Source: Misgurnus anguillicaudatus (taxonomy: Eukaryota > Chordata > Actinopteri > Cypriniformes > Cobitidae). From it: a DNA stretch of 64,000 bases. Each line of letters starts with the position of its first letter. Position 1 is the first letter of the stretch. This document shows, piece by piece, positions 62,060-64,000 of the stretch. The position numbers were made by a program, and so were the translations under genes. The notes under the pieces were generated by a model that had not been told where the DNA came from, ran no database searches, and was given only the letters and a program-made list of their open reading frames with translations. The stretch covers positions 20,147,501-20,211,500 of the forward strand of contig NC_073355.2 of assembly GCF_027580225.2 (NCBI RefSeq), in the 5' to 3' direction.

Positions 62060-63731
62060 TTACTGCATCATATCTTCCTCCTCCTCCTCCTTGTCGTCAT
62101 CATCATCTTCATCAAAGTAACGTTCCTCTGCATCCCGACTAACAATATCCAGGTTATCATAATCTGGGTTCTCATCCACTTCACTGCAATATGAATATTT
62201 CAGTCAATGTTAGAGCTAAAATAATACAGTTAATGTTGAGTTGTGTTATAAAAATTGACTTTCATTACAATAAGTGTATTTTTATGGTTAGCTCAGACAA
62301 TGACTAGATTCTCAAATACTATTCTTTAACCTGTAGTTGAAATCATCCTTGCCATCCAGGAATCGCTGATGCATTTGACTCAAGAATTCTTCTCTCAGCA
62401 TTGCTTTCTCATCCGCATTCGGCTCCCACTCCGCCTGTCTGGGCTCATCGATGTCTAAAACATAGATGTGCATTCATCTATTAAAGGTTTTTAATTGAAT
62501 CACTCTTATGACTCATACAAAGAAATCCCTCACCTTCCTCATCTGACTCCTCCGCTCCACACTGCTCCCTCTCCTGATCCTCCTCCAGGCGATTCTGAAT
62601 CAGTTTTTCCTGATAGGAATTAATAAGCAGGTCGGAGAGTCCCTTTGGGCCGTTCCTCATGGACTCCTCTGAGCGCTCAAAGATCTCCTCTTCACTCAGG
62701 TACTGTCCGATGTACTGCTCGTACAGCAGTGGATCTCGCACACGCATCTCTTCCTCGCTGAAGTACTGGCCACCTGCCAATGAGAGAAAAAGATGTTGAT
62801 GAAAATTAGATTTTCTTTTTTATGCAATAGGTTTAATTTTGTAATTGCAATACCAAATGATCTAATAATAAGAAATACTACTGTACTTGCTAGTCATTAA
62901 TTGGACTGCTGTTTTTGTTAAAAAAATCTAACTTGCTGAAAACTTGAAGTGTGTACCCTTCTGAAGCGCACGGAGAGCTGCATAGCGATGGTTACGGATT
63001 CTTGTCCGACTGGCTTTGTTGGATGCCCGTCTCTGAATTTCCTTGCAGTAATATTGTGCCCTGCATTCGTTGCTCAGGTGAGAGAAAGCCTTTGTGTGCT
63101 CTGGCTTTAGATGAGCCTGATAACGCTCCAGAAAAACTAAGGGCTTAGATTTGTACTGATCCAATAAAAACTCCTTCCTCTCCTCCATTGTAAGGTCTGG
63201 TTCTCCCAGCTGCTGGCTTTTTACTGGACTCCCACTGGCTGCTATAACATCTAGCATTGAACTGAGACAGCTAGATAGTTCATCCTGAGAAAACAGTGTG
63301 AACATTAGAAAGACTTTATATAAACTCATGACTAAAATGACAGCATTTTACCTTTAGATACGGAGACTCTTGGCTATCTTCACCCATCTCAAAGCTATTG
63401 GCTGTTTGATCATCCTTGACATCCGTGTCTGTAGGACATTTGGTGCATGGCTTGATTCCTCCACACATCTTCTGCACGTGTTAACAGTGGTGTTGTTAGT
63501 GACATTCACAGATTTACATAAGCCGATGATCGTATTATGATACCTTACCTCTGCCTGTATATTTGTTGAGTCTGAACATATCTCAGTTGATTCGGGGTTG
63601 TTGGTGTTTTGACACTCATCGAGTCTGCTGCTGCATGGCTCGATTTCACCCCACAATATTGTCTTCTGCTCTGTCCCACGGCTGTTTTGACTCTCCGTGG
63701 TTTTGGTGCACGGCTCGATTTCTCCCCACAT
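62060..63731 (-). CDS. ccdc97: Coiled-coil domain-containing protein 97 (complete, 6 exons)
   Basis: Small acidic nuclear protein of the CCDC97 family, linked to the SF3B/U2 spliceosome in human studies; precise role unsettled. Minus-strand exons in transcript order: 63731-63549, 63471-63352, 63284-62957, 62773-62534, 62454-62331, 62183-62060. Total 1119 nt, 372 residues, all phases agree. Diagnostic blocks: GEPDLT and KPLVFLERY in exon 3, [12 protein letters not shown] at its end, then exon 4 with [23 protein letters not shown], and [14 protein letters not shown] in exon 5. The C-terminus is a run of Asp/Glu. The start Met is the first of MWGEIEPC; the WGE motif recurs (see findings). It converges on llgl1 with about 2.2 kb between the poly(A) signals. 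Confidence 0.93.
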
Positions 63732-64000
63732 TTTGTATTTTCTACGTTGTCAGTGTTTATTCTGCTGATAGGTTACTGAAACGCTACTTTAATATTACAA
63801 ACATAACGCAATGCTACGTTTGATCGTAACTGTAAAACACGGTTTATCGACTACATCTGTGCCCTGCATTCGTATTTCAGTGTATGTACTTTACTTTCAT
63901 TTTTTTTAATAGTCGAGCATTTTTAAACAAAAACAACAACGTTTCTCGTTTTGCCCATCGGTGCAGCCACAATATCAGCTCAGTGGGAAACAATATTACA
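63732..64000 (-). promoter_or_regulatory. 5' flank of ccdc97
   Basis: The 269 bases upstream of the ccdc97 start to the window edge must hold at least part of its 5'UTR and perhaps the promoter. I see no TATA box, no strong CpG island and no start of a divergent gene. Confidence 0.3.

Noticed and set aside
1..64000. tRNA, rRNA or known small RNA genes
   Set aside because: No sequence folded by eye into a credible tRNA and no known RNA motif was recognised; only SINE-like B-box remnants. A covariance-model scan would settle this.

Overview
The window is nuclear DNA of a ray-finned fish, probably a cypriniform (zebrafish/carp group). The evidence is three spliced vertebrate genes with GT-AG introns and a dense, nested load of short DNA transposons of the kind abundant in cyprinid genomes. 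I see no prokaryotic, organellar or viral gene. All exon models were read by eye from splice sites, frame continuity and remembered family sequence; no alignment was run.

Layout. (1) 1-7433, plus strand: the last 13 coding exons of an unconventional myosin XVa gene (MyTH4-FERM tail, ending in a PDZ-ligand C-terminus), with a poly(A) signal at 7816. (2) 8224-57335, plus strand: a complete 22-exon llgl1 (lethal giant larvae homolog 1, cell-polarity WD40 scaffold) predicted at 1036 residues. Its intron 2 is about 20 kb, and its 3'UTR of about 2.4 kb ends at a poly(A) signal at 59784. (3) 62060-63731, minus strand: a complete 6-exon ccdc97 (372 residues), convergent with llgl1. The myosin XVa/llgl1 neighbourhood matches human 17p11.2. 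CCDC97 lies elsewhere in human (19q13.2), so a synteny junction falls in the llgl1-ccdc97 gap.

Introns and spacers are mostly transposon. Most elements are non-autonomous DNA transposons whose target-site duplications (TSDs) can be read directly. Several hAT-type elements have 8-bp TSDs. Two MITE families have about 3-bp TSDs (one with TTA/TAA, Harbinger-like). A large group of unrelated-looking elements shares one signature: TTAA target duplication, ends AG...CT, and often a foldback (long palindromic) body. They are nested up to three deep, and in several cases the un-inserted site survives in another copy within the window, so insertions can be ordered. One 5'-truncated LINE (L2/CR1-like reverse transcriptase, one in-frame stop) sits in llgl1 intron 4, inserted into such a foldback element some 50 bp past the exon 4 splice donor. 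A 19-bp minisatellite of about 15.6 copies lies in intron 20 inside another TTAA element.

The genes are not an operon. Myosin XVa acts in hair-cell stereocilia, llgl1 in apicobasal polarity (aPKC/Par complex), and ccdc97 is a nuclear acidic protein linked to the spliceosome. Their adjacency is chromosomal history, not shared pathway.
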